Counted from the first letter of the stretch, positions 25,960 through 35,585 are shown. The stretch: 64,000 nt of DNA from Gordonia terrae (GCF_001698225.1 NZ_CP016594.1:1364001-1428000), one strand, 5' to 3'. The notes: generated by a model not told the origin, from the letters alone. Program-made: numbers and translations.

Positions 25960-27264
25960 ATGAGGATTGTTGTCTTCGGGCTCGGTTACCTCGGCGCGAC
26001 GCATGCGGCCTGTATGGCCGAGCTCGGTCACGAGGTCCTGGGTATCGAACTCGACGATTTCCGCCGGGAAGAACTAGCACGGGGCGAGGTCCCGTTCTAC
26101 GAGCCCGGGTTGCCGGACCTGGTCCGAAAGCACCTGGAATCAGGGCTACTGAGGGTGTCCGCGAGCTACGAGGAAGCCGCGGAGTGGGGTGGGGTGTACT
26201 TCATCGCGGTCGGCACACCGCAGCGCAAGGGTGAGTACGCTGCCGATCTCCGCTATGTGGACAGCGTGGTCGAGGGTCTGGTGCCGCTGTTGACAAGGGA
26301 CGCACTCATTCTGGGTAAGTCCACAGTGCCCGTCGGCACCTGCGAACGCCTCGCAAACCGCGCGCAGGATCTGGCCAAAGACGACGTGACCGTCCACCTC
26401 GGATGGAACCCCGAATTCCTCAGGGAGGGGCATGCGATCGACGACACGCTTCGGCCGGACCGTATCGTCGTTGGCGCCGAGCGGGGAAGTGAACTCGAGG
26501 GCGCGGCGCGTGAGGTGTACGCCCGGATGATCGAGGCCGGGACGCCCTACATCGTGATGGACCGTCAGAGTGCCGAGATGGTCAAGGTCGCCGCCAACTC
26601 GTTTCTCGCAACGAAGATCTCGTTCATTAACGCGATCGCCGAAGTTTGCGAGGCCGCCGGTGCTGATGTGACCGCCGTAGCAGATGCGATCGGCCACGAT
26701 GACCGAATCGGACGCAAGTTCCTCAACGCCGGACTCGGTTTCGGCGGCGGGTGCTTGCCGAAAGACATCAGAGCTTTCATGGCGCGAGCCGGCGAGTTGG
26801 GCGCGTCCGAGGCGTTGTCGTTCCTCAGAGAGGTCGACAACGTGAACATGCGTCGTCGAAACCGCATGGTGAACCTGACGAAGCGCTCATGCGGCGGTTC
26901 TCTGCTTGGAAAGCGCGTGGCGGTACTCGGAGCGGCTTTCAAACCAGAGTCCGACGACGTGAGAGATTCGCCTGCGTTGAACGTCGCCGGTCAGCTACAG
27001 CTCCAGGGTGCTTCGGTGGTGGTCTACGACCCGAAAGCGAACAACAATTCCAAGCGCCTGTTCCCGACTCTGGACTATGCGGCGAGTGCTCGTGACGCCT
27101 GCCAGGACGCCGATGTGGTGGCCGTGCTGACGGAGTGGAAGGAGTTCCGTTCCCTCAAGCCCGTGGACCTGAACCCGATCGTGCGGGGTCGCACCATTAT
27201 CGACGGCAGGTTGTGCCTTGAGAAGTCGGTGTGGGAGGCCGCCGGTTGGTCGTTCCTCTGCTGA
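25960..27264 (+). CDS. ugd: UDP-glucose 6-dehydrogenase
   Basis: This 434-residue enzyme oxidises UDP-glucose to UDP-glucuronate with two NAD+. The Rossmann motif is VFGLGYLGATHAACMAELGH. Downstream are GKSTVPVGTC, WNPEFLREG, the central-domain KVAANSFLATKISFINAIAE and the catalytic thiol in GFGGGCLPKD. LGAAFKPESDDVRDSPA marks the C-terminal UDP-binding domain. It follows the GH79-like gene by 51 bp in the same direction and is an expected precursor enzyme of the cluster 1 polymer. Confidence 0.96.
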   Translation: MRIVVFGLGYLGATHAACMAELGHEVLGIELDDFRREELARGEVPFYEPGLPDLVRKHLESGLLRVSASYEEAAEWGGVYFIAVGTPQRKGEYAADLRYVDSVVEGLVPLLTRDALILGKSTVPVGTCERLANRAQDLAKDDVTVHLGWNPEFLREGHAIDDTLRPDRIVVGAERGSELEGAAREVYARMIEAGTPYIVMDRQSAEMVKVAANSFLATKISFINAIAEVCEAAGADVTAVADAIGHDDRIGRKFLNAGLGFGGGCLPKDIRAFMARAGELGASEALSFLREVDNVNMRRRNRMVNLTKRSCGGSLLGKRVAVLGAAFKPESDDVRDSPALNVAGQLQLQGASVVVYDPKANNNSKRLFPTLDYAASARDACQDADVVAVLTEWKEFRSLKPVDLNPIVRGRTIIDGRLCLEKSVWEAAGWSFLC

Positions 27265-27308
27265 TCGCGAATTGCAAAGAGACATACGGAAGCGGGAATC
27301 GAAAATAC

Positions 27309-28220
27309 ATGCAGTTCAACAGTATTGGAGATGAGCGGTCGCGGTTTCGACGTGCGGTCGGCGGTGTGAAGTTCCGCGCTCAGAAGCAGTCACTGATTAT
27401 TCGGATCAGGATTACCAACGCTCTGCCACTGCGGCGGTCCGCGCTGGGTGACCACGGCGCTCCCATCGTCAGCCTGACGAGCTACGGAGATCGCATCACC
27501 CTGGCCCATTTCGCGATCGAGTCGATCCTGAGGGGGAAGCTTCGGCCGTCACGGATAGTTCTGTGGGTAGACGACCAGCAGGCGGTTGAATGCCTGCCAA
27601 AGGAGCTGAAGCGGTTGCGCAAGGTGGGCCTCGAGGTCCGCGCCGCCGACGGGGGCTCTGGTCCGCACACAAAGTATTTCGACGCTCTCGCGCTCGCCCT
27701 CGAGGACGGTGTGCCGCTGGTGACAGCGGATGACGACACGGTGTACCCGGCGCACTGGCTCCACAGACTTTTCGCCTTCCACCTCGGCCACCCGGACGGA
27801 ATTTCCTGCTATCGGGCTCGGCGCGTGGTCGTCGACACTTCTGACGTGGACCGTGGGCCACGTTTGACCCCTTATTGCCGGTGGCCGCTCGTCCAGGACT
27901 CGTTCGTGTCGAACCGGAACTTCGTGACCGGGGTGTCTGGTGCTTTGTACCCCGCCGAACTGATGCGTGCACTTGTTGCCCGTGGCACCCAGTTCAAAAG
28001 AGAGTGTCCCAGGGCAGACGATGTGTGGATCAACCACACGGCACTTCAGGCGCAGATTCCGATTCGCGTCGTCGACGGTCGAAGTCGGGACTTCATTTCC
28101 CTCGAACCTGCTCAGGCGACAGGACTGAAACACGCGAACGTGACGCAGGGAGGGAACGACGTGCAGATCGCAGCGACGTACTCGGAACTGGACCGGAAGC
28201 AGTTGGCCGGCTCGTCATGA
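27309..28220 (+). CDS. putative glycosyltransferase
   Basis: This 303-residue soluble protein has a GT-A-like arrangement. PIVSLTSYGDRITLAHFAIESIL is followed by PSRIVLWVDDQQ, a Gly-rich loop (DGGSGPHTKYFDAL) and an acidic metal motif VTADDDTVYPAHWL. RADDVWINHTAL lies near the C-terminus and could supply the catalytic base. The family is uncertain, but the order of motifs is that of inverting transferases acting on nucleotide sugars. It starts at ATG 27309 without a strong ribosome site. Its stop overlaps the flippase start by 4 nt (ATGA). Confidence 0.7.
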   Translation: MQFNSIGDERSRFRRAVGGVKFRAQKQSLIIRIRITNALPLRRSALGDHGAPIVSLTSYGDRITLAHFAIESILRGKLRPSRIVLWVDDQQAVECLPKELKRLRKVGLEVRAADGGSGPHTKYFDALALALEDGVPLVTADDDTVYPAHWLHRLFAFHLGHPDGISCYRARRVVVDTSDVDRGPRLTPYCRWPLVQDSFVSNRNFVTGVSGALYPAELMRALVARGTQFKRECPRADDVWINHTALQAQIPIRVVDGRSRDFISLEPAQATGLKHANVTQGGNDVQIAATYSELDRKQLAGSS

Positions 28221-29629
28221 CTGTGCCGAAGATTGCGGAGGCGATGGATGAAACCGTCGTGGCTGGCACCAATCGGGACTCCACGCGTGATGTCGGTCGA
28301 AGCATCGCGATCGTCACTCTCGGAAATCTGACGCCACTGCTGGCGTCGCTCATCACGGCGCCTCTGCTAGCGCGCGCGCTGGGCGCGGAGGGTCGCGGTC
28401 TCGTCGCCGCTGCAACGGCTCCCTTGCTGGTGGCCTCAGCTGCACTCACCATGGGAATGCCCGACGCCGTGACGTACTTCGTAGCGCGTCGCGTTCGGAC
28501 GCTGCGAACACTCGGTCTTGGGCTGCTGGTCGTGTGCATCGTGGGTCCACTCGGTAGTGCCTTGATCACGTCGATATCCGGGATCTTGGCGGGAGACCAC
28601 CCGGACATCCAGGGTTTGATGTCGATGATCAGCTTGATGCTCACGCCGGCCCTCGTTGCACTTGTGATCCGTGGATACGCCCGAGCTGTGCAGGCGTGGT
28701 TCCTCGTAGCATCCGATCAATGTCTCGCGAGCGTGTTCCGCGTTGGTGCGTTGGGAGTACTTCTCGCGATTGATGGGCTGACGGTTACCTCAGCTGCTTG
28801 GGTGCTTGCGATCGGCAACTGCGTGGGAATCATCGCGTACCTCGGGTTGCTCGGGAGGTACCGCGGGCTGTCCACAACTCAAGATTCGGACCTGCAGGTA
28901 GGGAGGCATGCCGCACAGCTGACACGATTCGGGCTTGGTGCTTGGATCGGTTCCGCTGCTGGGGTGGTTCTCGCGAGGTTGGATCAGGTTCTGTTCCTGC
29001 CGCTGTCCTCAGCCGAACAGCTCGGCATTTACATCGTCGCAGTGTCGTTGGCTGACATGGTGCGAACCTTCAATGCCGCAGTCAGGGACGTAGTGTTCTC
29101 GGTGCAGTCAGCGAAGAATGACGACGAGAGCCTCGGACGCGCCGCGCGGCTGTCCACCATCATCACTGCCACGGTCGGAGTGGCTGCGGTGCTTGTGGGG
29201 TGGTGGCTCGTTCCGCTGGCGTTCGGACCTGAGTTCGGCTCGGTCACTGGAGTTCTCGCGGTCGTCCTCGTCGGTACCATCATCGGAAATCCGGGATCTG
29301 TAGCTGCAGCGGGTATGACGGCCCGCGGGCGCCCGATCCTGCGGAGCATCGCGATTCTGTCGTCCGTAGTACTGAATATTGCACTGCTGATTCTACTTCT
29401 GCCGACGATGGGTGCCATGGGCGCCGCGATCGCATCGATGGTGGCCAACGCAATATGTGGCTTGTTTGTTCTGGTTCTCGCCAACCGCGTGTTCGGCATG
29501 AAGCCGGCTCTGTTCCTGCGGGTTCGACGCGATGACTTCGTGCTCCTCGGCCAGAAGGGCCGGGGCTTTGCAAAGCGCGCGACCGCCGTCGTGCGAAAGC
29601 GACACGATGTCAAGCGCTCGGGAGATTGA
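28217..29629 (+). CDS. wzx: Wzx-type polysaccharide flippase (MOP superfamily)
   Basis: This 470-residue polytopic protein has about twelve to fourteen membrane segments. It begins with the typical NLTPLLASLITAPLLARALGAEGRGLVAAA, where LxRxLG-xEGRG is the MOP/polysaccharide-exporter signature. Further features are a second-half repeat (LDQVLFLPLSSAEQLGIYIVAVSLADM) and a basic cytoplasmic tail (FAKRATAVVRKRHDVKR). It would move lipid-linked repeat units of the cluster 1 polymer across the membrane. The ATG overlaps the upstream glycosyltransferase stop. Confidence 0.9.
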   Translation: MTVPKIAEAMDETVVAGTNRDSTRDVGRSIAIVTLGNLTPLLASLITAPLLARALGAEGRGLVAAATAPLLVASAALTMGMPDAVTYFVARRVRTLRTLGLGLLVVCIVGPLGSALITSISGILAGDHPDIQGLMSMISLMLTPALVALVIRGYARAVQAWFLVASDQCLASVFRVGALGVLLAIDGLTVTSAAWVLAIGNCVGIIAYLGLLGRYRGLSTTQDSDLQVGRHAAQLTRFGLGAWIGSAAGVVLARLDQVLFLPLSSAEQLGIYIVAVSLADMVRTFNAAVRDVVFSVQSAKNDDESLGRAARLSTIITATVGVAAVLVGWWLVPLAFGPEFGSVTGVLAVVLVGTIIGNPGSVAAAGMTARGRPILRSIAILSSVVLNIALLILLLPTMGAMGAAIASMVANAICGLFVLVLANRVFGMKPALFLRVRRDDFVLLGQKGRGFAKRATAVVRKRHDVKRSGD

Positions 29630-29630
29630 T

Positions 29631-30569
29631 ATGACAGTGCAGGAGAGTGCGGCACAACGCGTCCGCTGTTCTTACTTGATCTCGGTTGCCACCTATATGC
29701 GTCCCGATGGCTTGAAGCGTCTGCTGGACAGCCTGACCGCGGTCGGCGAGGTCGCCGATGTTGTGGTGGTGGACAACGACCCTGATGGTTCAGCCCGAAC
29801 GATCGCCGAAGAGCATCCCGCCGTTACGTTTTATGCGATTCAACCTGAGGCCGGAATTGCTCAGGCGCGCAACGCCGGCTTGGACTACTTCACTGCGGGG
29901 TACGACGGGATCATCTTTGTTGATGACGACGAATGGGTTGAGCCCGAGTGGTTTTTCACGCTTACCTCCTATCTTGAGTCCAACGACGCTGATGTGGTTC
30001 AGGGGCCCGTGATCACCTGTCTGCCAAAGGATTGCCCTGCCTGGATTCGGCGCGGCGGATTCTTTCAGCGAGAGAGGGTTCCGAGCGGAACTCCCTTGTT
30101 GTCGGCGGCGACCAATAACACCGCGCTCGCCCGTGAAGCGTGGGTACGAGCTGGTGAACCTCGGTTCGATCCGTCGTTCAGCGAGACGGGTGGCAGTGAT
30201 TGGGACTTTTTCTGGGGTTTGCGAAGAAGCGGGGCGCGTATCGCCTACTGCAACGACGCCGTCGTCTCCGAGGATGTACCTGCGTCGAGACTCAGTGCCA
30301 AATGGCTTGTACGAAGAAGTATGCGTAGCGGAATCGTGCATTCACGGGTTCGCCTAAAGTACGGCGACAGCCCGGTTCGTGCACTTTTCAAAGGTGCGCC
30401 GCGAGCGGGCTACTACGGTCTACTGCTCGTTCGCGGACTGGTCTTCGACCGCAGAATAGCCGCCAAGCCGTTCACCGTAGTGAGTTTTGAGATTGGAAAG
30501 GTACTCGGACTGATGGGTTACCGGACCTACGAGTACCGCCGAACCGACAATGGAGCACCCGTTGCGTAG
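29631..30569 (+). CDS. family 2 glycosyltransferase
   Basis: This 312-residue enzyme has ATG 29631 with GGAGA just upstream. GT2 features are the N-terminal SVATYMRPDGLKRLLDSL, the nucleotide-binding VVVVDNDPDGSA, AGIAQARNAGLDYF, the metal site IIFVDDDEWVEPEW and the acceptor-side ETGGSDWDFFWGLRRSGARI (a variant of the E-D base motif). No transmembrane synthase region is present, so it adds single sugars. It starts 1 nt after the flippase gene, and its 3' end overlaps the next glycosyltransferase by 20 nt. Confidence 0.9.
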   Translation: MTVQESAAQRVRCSYLISVATYMRPDGLKRLLDSLTAVGEVADVVVVDNDPDGSARTIAEEHPAVTFYAIQPEAGIAQARNAGLDYFTAGYDGIIFVDDDEWVEPEWFFTLTSYLESNDADVVQGPVITCLPKDCPAWIRRGGFFQRERVPSGTPLLSAATNNTALAREAWVRAGEPRFDPSFSETGGSDWDFFWGLRRSGARIAYCNDAVVSEDVPASRLSAKWLVRRSMRSGIVHSRVRLKYGDSPVRALFKGAPRAGYYGLLLVRGLVFDRRIAAKPFTVVSFEIGKVLGLMGYRTYEYRRTDNGAPVA

Positions 30570-31695
30570 ATTAGCGTCCGAGGACACGAAGGTAGCGCTC
30601 ATGGCGTTTCCTATGCACGGCCAGCACAAGCTGAGCCGGGAAGGCTATCGAACTCGCGACGGGCACTTGATCGAGTGGTTTGGGCGGTTGCTCGCCGGGA
30701 CAGGGAGCACCGCGGTGATCTCGCGTCCTGAGCCGCACTTGACCGGTGCTTCCGTGAGATCCAGGAACCTGAGTCTCGCGGAGAACACGATGGCGCTCAA
30801 CACCTTCACGTGGATGTTGCCTCGCCTGTCCGACCGCCAAGCGTGGTGGGTGGATTCGCTGCCTAAGTACCCGCGGCTCGGTGCTGAGATGGCTGTCGCG
30901 GACGCGGCGGTCTGGAACCCGTTCGTGTCTTTGAGCTCTTCCTGGGCGGATCTGAGTGGGGGAGACCGGGTGCTTGTCTTCGATCTATTGGATGACTGGA
31001 CGGTGCACTTCGCGTTTCAAGGGATCAGTGACCAGGTCCATCGGGCATACGAGCGGATGTTCTCTCGGGCGGACTACGTAACAGCTAACTCGGAAGCGAC
31101 GGCTGAACTGGCGCAGCGTTTCGGGCGCTCCGACGTGCATCTTGTACTCAATGGGTGCGACCCCGAGCGGTTCACACAGGAGTCTCGCGCTCAGGGGGCG
31201 ATCACCGTCGGATATGTCGGAAAGATTGGTCGTCGCCTCGACCTCGACCTGATATGTCAGACAGCGGAGAGACTTCCGGATGTCGACTTCGTATTCGCCG
31301 GCCCCATTCTCGATCGGGAATACCGTGGCCCCCTCGCCGCGGCGGGCAACATTCGTCTGCTTGGAGACGTCCACTACGAACAGGTGCCGGACCTGCTTAC
31401 CACGTTTGACATCGGATGGGTTCCCCATCGGGTGGGTCGCGGTGAGGTCGGTGGTGATGTGATCAAGACATACGAATATCGAGCCGCCGGGCTCCCGGTT
31501 CTGACAACGCCAGTATTGGGAACCGCGAATCGAAAGCTCGACGATGGAGTCTTCGCCGTCGACGCGGATGGGCATCAGGCGTGGCTGAACGAACACTTAC
31601 GAGGAGGCCGGCCCAAGCGCATTACGGCCTGTATCCCGGATTCCGTGACGTGGCGTCACAAAGCGCAGTTCATTCTCGATCTGCTTGGGCGGTGA
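30550..31695 (+). CDS. glycosyltransferase (GT-B fold)
   Basis: This 381-residue protein has a GT-B fold. The donor half contains ITVGYVGKIGRRLDLDLICQTAERLPDVDFVFAGP, and the C-terminal donor segment is GGDVIKTYEYRAAGLPVLTTPV, whose KxYEYxAAGxPV signature is common in GT4-like enzymes lacking the classical EX7E. N-terminal VFDLLDDWTVHFAF and YVTANSEATAELAQRFG fit a family seen in exopolysaccharide clusters. The ATG at 30550 overlaps the previous gene by 20 nt, and an internal ATG at 30601 is possible. It overlaps the next gene by 4 nt (GTGA). Confidence 0.88.
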   Translation: MEHPLRRLASEDTKVALMAFPMHGQHKLSREGYRTRDGHLIEWFGRLLAGTGSTAVISRPEPHLTGASVRSRNLSLAENTMALNTFTWMLPRLSDRQAWWVDSLPKYPRLGAEMAVADAAVWNPFVSLSSSWADLSGGDRVLVFDLLDDWTVHFAFQGISDQVHRAYERMFSRADYVTANSEATAELAQRFGRSDVHLVLNGCDPERFTQESRAQGAITVGYVGKIGRRLDLDLICQTAERLPDVDFVFAGPILDREYRGPLAAAGNIRLLGDVHYEQVPDLLTTFDIGWVPHRVGRGEVGGDVIKTYEYRAAGLPVLTTPVLGTANRKLDDGVFAVDADGHQAWLNEHLRGGRPKRITACIPDSVTWRHKAQFILDLLGR

Positions 31696-32822
31696 GTCGA
31701 TTGGTGGAGGACAACTACCGGGTTCACCTCGTTGCAGCCCCGCTGATGGCCCGGAGCGGGGTGTACAATTCGCTCTTCGACTTGATCGAGGAAGCGCGCA
31801 GTCAGGGTATGCCCTGGACGGGCACGGTCGCGATGAGACCAGGGGCGCCCGGGACCGTACGTCAACATTATGCGGTTACTTCTGCCGAGGTCCATCGTCA
31901 CGGATTGGCAGTGGTCCCCGAAATTCGGCGGCTTCTCGCGTCGGATGAGAGCTATGCGCGCGCTGACTGGGTCGTCACACTGATCACGCAGTCCGACGTC
32001 GCCGTGTTCTTGGACACGCTCGCGGGGCGCAGGAACAGGGCGACCTGGGTCTCATACATCCGGGGGCTCCCGTGGCCTGCGAAGGGGGAACAGAAAGCTC
32101 CACGCCGGCAGCTCCTCCGTCTCCTCGAGACAGTGGCACTGCGTCGCGCGCGGGATGTCTGGGTCACCACTCAGACGCTTGGCGAGGACGTTCGTCCGTG
32201 GATCGCGCCCAGCGTCGTCCAGCCCGGGATCAAGTCACTACCGAAGAGCAACAGCGGCCGAAACGTGTCTGGCTACTTGGTGTGGGCGGGTCGTCTCGAC
32301 GTCGACAAGCGACCTGCATTGTTCGCTGAAGTCTGCGAGACCGTCCAACGCGACGGACGGATCTTCGGCGACGGACCGTTACTGGGGGAACTGCGTGCGG
32401 CGACCCGGGTCTTCTCCGAAGTCATGGGCTGGGCGACGCCCGAGGACATGTGGCCGGCGGCATCGATCTATGTGGGCACGTCGTATCGCGAGGCGTTTGG
32501 CCGGAGTGCTGTCGAGGCGAGTCTCGCGGGAGTGCCGATCGTCATCGGCCACAGGTACGGTGCCGCCCGCATGCTGATCACCGATCCAGACATCGCGGCG
32601 TTGTGCGTCGTCGAGTCGACGGACCCGGCGGTGTGGTCTCGGGCAATTCGTCGGCTGCTTGACGATCCCGACTTGATGGCGCGGGTCTCCCAGCACACTT
32701 ACACGAACGCCCAGAAGCTGACGATCGAGAGCTCAGTCCTGGGTATTGCCGAGAGATTGACTGGTCTGCAGGAGTCCGCTGGACGTCAATCTGCCATGCA
32801 CGTACAAAACTCGAAGGATTGA
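31692..32822 (+). CDS. glycosyltransferase family 4-like
   Basis: This protein has 376 residues from GTG 31692, overlapping the previous stop. The GT-B donor half contains YLVWAGRLDVDKRPALFAEV, IFGDGPLLGELRA and the EX7E motif YREAFGRSAVEASLAGVPIV. The N-terminal acceptor half (LVAAPLMARSGVYNSLFDLIEEA; LPWPAKGEQKAPRRQLLRLLE) is less conserved. The protein is cytoplasmic or loosely membrane-bound and extends the cluster 1 repeat unit. The sugar and linkage are unknown. Confidence 0.87.
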   Translation: MSRLVEDNYRVHLVAAPLMARSGVYNSLFDLIEEARSQGMPWTGTVAMRPGAPGTVRQHYAVTSAEVHRHGLAVVPEIRRLLASDESYARADWVVTLITQSDVAVFLDTLAGRRNRATWVSYIRGLPWPAKGEQKAPRRQLLRLLETVALRRARDVWVTTQTLGEDVRPWIAPSVVQPGIKSLPKSNSGRNVSGYLVWAGRLDVDKRPALFAEVCETVQRDGRIFGDGPLLGELRAATRVFSEVMGWATPEDMWPAASIYVGTSYREAFGRSAVEASLAGVPIVIGHRYGAARMLITDPDIAALCVVESTDPAVWSRAIRRLLDDPDLMARVSQHTYTNAQKLTIESSVLGIAERLTGLQESAGRQSAMHVQNSKD

Positions 32823-32824
32823 CA

Positions 32825-33958
32825 ATGGCGAGCACATCCAAGCCGACCGTGGCGATTGTGGGTACGCGCGGTTACCCGAGCTATTACGGGGGATTCGAGA
32901 CCCTGGTCCGTAAACTGGTTCCCTTCCTGACGGAACGCGGGTGGAGGGTAGTAGTTTACTGCCGATCGGGAGTCGACCGTATAGGTGATGACACAGATGA
33001 TGCCGCTGTTGTCCAAGTTTTCACTCCCGGAATCGAAAAAAAATCCCTCAGCACGCTTTCATATGGGCTGACGAGTTCTATTGACGCGGCGTTTCGAAAC
33101 GTCGACGTGGCGCTTGTCATGAATGTCGCCAACGGCTACTGGCTGCCCATCCTGAGGGCACGTGGCATCCCCGTGGTCCTGAACGTCGATGGCATCGAGT
33201 GGGAGCGTCAGAAGTGGGGTAGCCTGGCCAAGCTGGTTTTCCGAACGGGCGCCGTTTTGACTGGTCGTTACGCCGACCGCATCGTGTGCGACTCTCTAGC
33301 CATCCGCGACCGCTGGGTGGCCGAATTCGCGCGCGTGGGTTCATACATCCCCTACGGCGGAACGGAGACCGGCCAGCTTGCCCCGGTCCGAGGGTTCGGT
33401 TCGGGAAAGTACGTTCTATATGTCGCACGGTTCGTCCCGGAGAACTCGGTCACGGAGTTCGTTGAAGCTGTCAAGCGTCTTCCCGACGATATGCAAGTAG
33501 TCATAGTGGGCTCCTCGGGTTATGGCGGCGAAATCGAAGCGCAAGTTGCAGCGCTGGCAAATGCGTGCGAAAGTGTGACCTGGTTGGGTCACATATCGAA
33601 TGACGATGAGCTCCTCGCTTTGTGGCAGAACTGCGGTGCATATTTCCACGGTCACAGTGTCGGAGGTACTAACCCCGCACTGGTCCAGGCGATGGCGTGT
33701 GGAGCGCCGACTGTAGCCCGTGACACCAAGTTCAATCGAGAGGTTCTGGGTGACGCAGGAGTGTTCACCCCGGCGGATCCAGGATTGATTGCGGAGGCAC
33801 TGATCGACGTGATGGGCAGCGAGGACGCCCGCCTTAGGCTGGGCCGCTCTGCCATGCTTCGGCAGCAGGAACAGTTCACCTGGATCGGTGTATGTGAAGC
33901 CTACGAGAACGAGCTCCTCGCGAGTCTCGATTCTCCCCGAACATCCGCGTTGAGCTAG
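32825..33958 (+). CDS. DUF1972/GT4 glycosyltransferase (rhamnosyltransferase-like)
   Basis: This 377-residue protein has a DUF1972 N-terminal domain with VAIVGTRGYPSYYGGFETLVRKL, a signature of rhamnosyl- and related transferases in capsule clusters. The C-terminal GT4 half contains YVLYVARFVPENSVTEFVEA and GHSVGGTNPALVQAMACGAP. The ATG at 32825 has AAGGA 6 nt upstream. An unusual run of eight A's (33036-33043) sits inside the coding sequence around codons 71-73 and could promote slippage. With rmlA and rmlB in the cluster, a dTDP-deoxysugar donor is plausible. Confidence 0.9.
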   Translation: MASTSKPTVAIVGTRGYPSYYGGFETLVRKLVPFLTERGWRVVVYCRSGVDRIGDDTDDAAVVQVFTPGIEKKSLSTLSYGLTSSIDAAFRNVDVALVMNVANGYWLPILRARGIPVVLNVDGIEWERQKWGSLAKLVFRTGAVLTGRYADRIVCDSLAIRDRWVAEFARVGSYIPYGGTETGQLAPVRGFGSGKYVLYVARFVPENSVTEFVEAVKRLPDDMQVVIVGSSGYGGEIEAQVAALANACESVTWLGHISNDDELLALWQNCGAYFHGHSVGGTNPALVQAMACGAPTVARDTKFNREVLGDAGVFTPADPGLIAEALIDVMGSEDARLRLGRSAMLRQQEQFTWIGVCEAYENELLASLDSPRTSALS

Positions 33959-34059
33959 GCGGAAATTTCATCCGGGGAGGTTTCGATAAGAGGGACCTCA
34001 CTCGATTCAACTCAGGCCCACCGGCTCGACAGTCCGAGCCCACAACCGAGGCAGGCATT

Positions 34060-35556
34060 GTGAACCAAACTGAAGCTGTTGACACCGCGTCGACGGGTGA
34101 CCGTCTGCGGGTGTTGCTCCGCGTGATCCGCGACGGTTGGTGGATCATCGGACTATGCGTTCTGATCGGTGGCGCTTCAGCGGTCGGGCTGAGCCTCACC
34201 CAGACTCCGCTGTATCGATCCTCGGCTGTCCTTTACGTGACCTCGGGGACTGAGGCGACGGTGCAAAACGCTTACCAGGGCTCGCTGGCCTCGCAACAGC
34301 GCGTGGCCTCGTACGTGCGTCTGGTGGACTCCGAGGCCGTACTGAGCAGCGCGTTGGCGGACTCTGGTCTCCAGATGAGTGTCGAGGACGCGCGGGAAGA
34401 CGTTTCCGCCTATACCTCGGTCGAGACGGTCATCTTGACCGTGAGTGCGACAAATTCTGACCCGGTCGTTGCCAGCGGCTTGGCGAACCGAGTCGCAGAG
34501 TCTCTTGTCGAATACGTCTCTGTTCTGGAGACCCCGAGTTCGGGGGGCGACCCCCTCGCGAAAGTCACAGTGGTGAGTCCGGCGACGACCAGCGATGCTC
34601 CGATCTCGCCGCGCACCAAGCGAAATCTGGCGATTGGGCTCAGCGTCGGACTGCTGCTGGGTCTCCTCATCGTGCTTGCGCGTCACCGGCTGGATACGCG
34701 GCTTCGTAGCGAGTCGGATGTCACGGAGCTTCTGCCCAACGTTTCGTCACTTTGCACAGTGCCGGACGATTCCGCCCTACAGGACAAGGTCTTGCTGGAC
34801 TTCGCGCCGGCGGGAGCGAGTCCGACGGGCGAGGCCTACCGCCGTCTACGCGTCAATCTTGGCTTCGTGAGCGTCGATACTCCTGCGCGCAGAATCCTGG
34901 TCACAAGCGCGAATCCAGGGGAGGGCAAGACGACGACTGCAGTGAATCTTGCGGCCGCGTTTGCCGAATCGGGGAACAGGGTGGTCCTGGTTGAGGCTGA
35001 TTTGCGCAAGCCCTCCGCGTCCCAGCGTATGCGCCTGACAAACAGCATCGGACTCACCGACTATCTGCGCGGTAGCGTCGAGAACGTCTCGGATGTGATC
35101 CAGCAGTCGAATACCCCGGGTGTCGATGTGCTCGCCTCAGGTCCGGTACCGCCGAACCCGGCAGAGTTGCTCGCGTCGCAGAGAACGGGCAGGTGCTTCG
35201 CCGCACTCGAGGCGCAGTACGACCTTGTCATCGTCGATTCGGGGCCGGTCATGCCTGTCACCGACGCGGTCGAGCTGACCAAATGGGTGCACGGTGTGGT
35301 CGTCGTCGTACGCGCCGGCAGCACGAAGCGTACAGAACTACTGTCGACGTTTACCGAACTCAAACGTGCGCAGGCAATCATCTTGGGTGTCGTGGTGAAC
35401 GGAGTCAGCGATCGTGAGCGGACTTACCGGTACGGTTATTACGGAAATGCATCCGAAGTCGACGCCCGGCACGTGAATCCAGCGACAGTTGAGGCCCGTG
35501 CATCTCGTGACGCTGTGCCAGAGAGTCCGAATGACGGGCATTCCGTCTACCGATGA
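34060..35556 (+). CDS. Wzz chain-length regulator fused to BY-kinase (tyrosine autokinase)
   Basis: This 498-residue protein controls polymer length. Its Wzz domain has two membrane segments (about 28-47 and 190-207) with an outer region between them. The cytoplasmic BY-kinase domain has Walker A ANPGEGKTTT (Lys290), Walker A' LVEADLRKP (Asp314) and Walker B LVIVDSGP (Asp393). A C-terminal Tyr cluster, TYRYGYYGN (Tyr456, 458, 460, 461), is the likely autophosphorylation site, with Tyr497 near the end. The fused form, as in proteobacterial Wzc, is common in actinobacteria. GTG 34060 is the start. Confidence 0.93.
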   Translation: MNQTEAVDTASTGDRLRVLLRVIRDGWWIIGLCVLIGGASAVGLSLTQTPLYRSSAVLYVTSGTEATVQNAYQGSLASQQRVASYVRLVDSEAVLSSALADSGLQMSVEDAREDVSAYTSVETVILTVSATNSDPVVASGLANRVAESLVEYVSVLETPSSGGDPLAKVTVVSPATTSDAPISPRTKRNLAIGLSVGLLLGLLIVLARHRLDTRLRSESDVTELLPNVSSLCTVPDDSALQDKVLLDFAPAGASPTGEAYRRLRVNLGFVSVDTPARRILVTSANPGEGKTTTAVNLAAAFAESGNRVVLVEADLRKPSASQRMRLTNSIGLTDYLRGSVENVSDVIQQSNTPGVDVLASGPVPPNPAELLASQRTGRCFAALEAQYDLVIVDSGPVMPVTDAVELTKWVHGVVVVVRAGSTKRTELLSTFTELKRAQAIILGVVVNGVSDRERTYRYGYYGNASEVDARHVNPATVEARASRDAVPESPNDGHSVYR

Positions 35557-35585
35557 GTCGATGGGTCTGATGCCGGGCGATCTGG

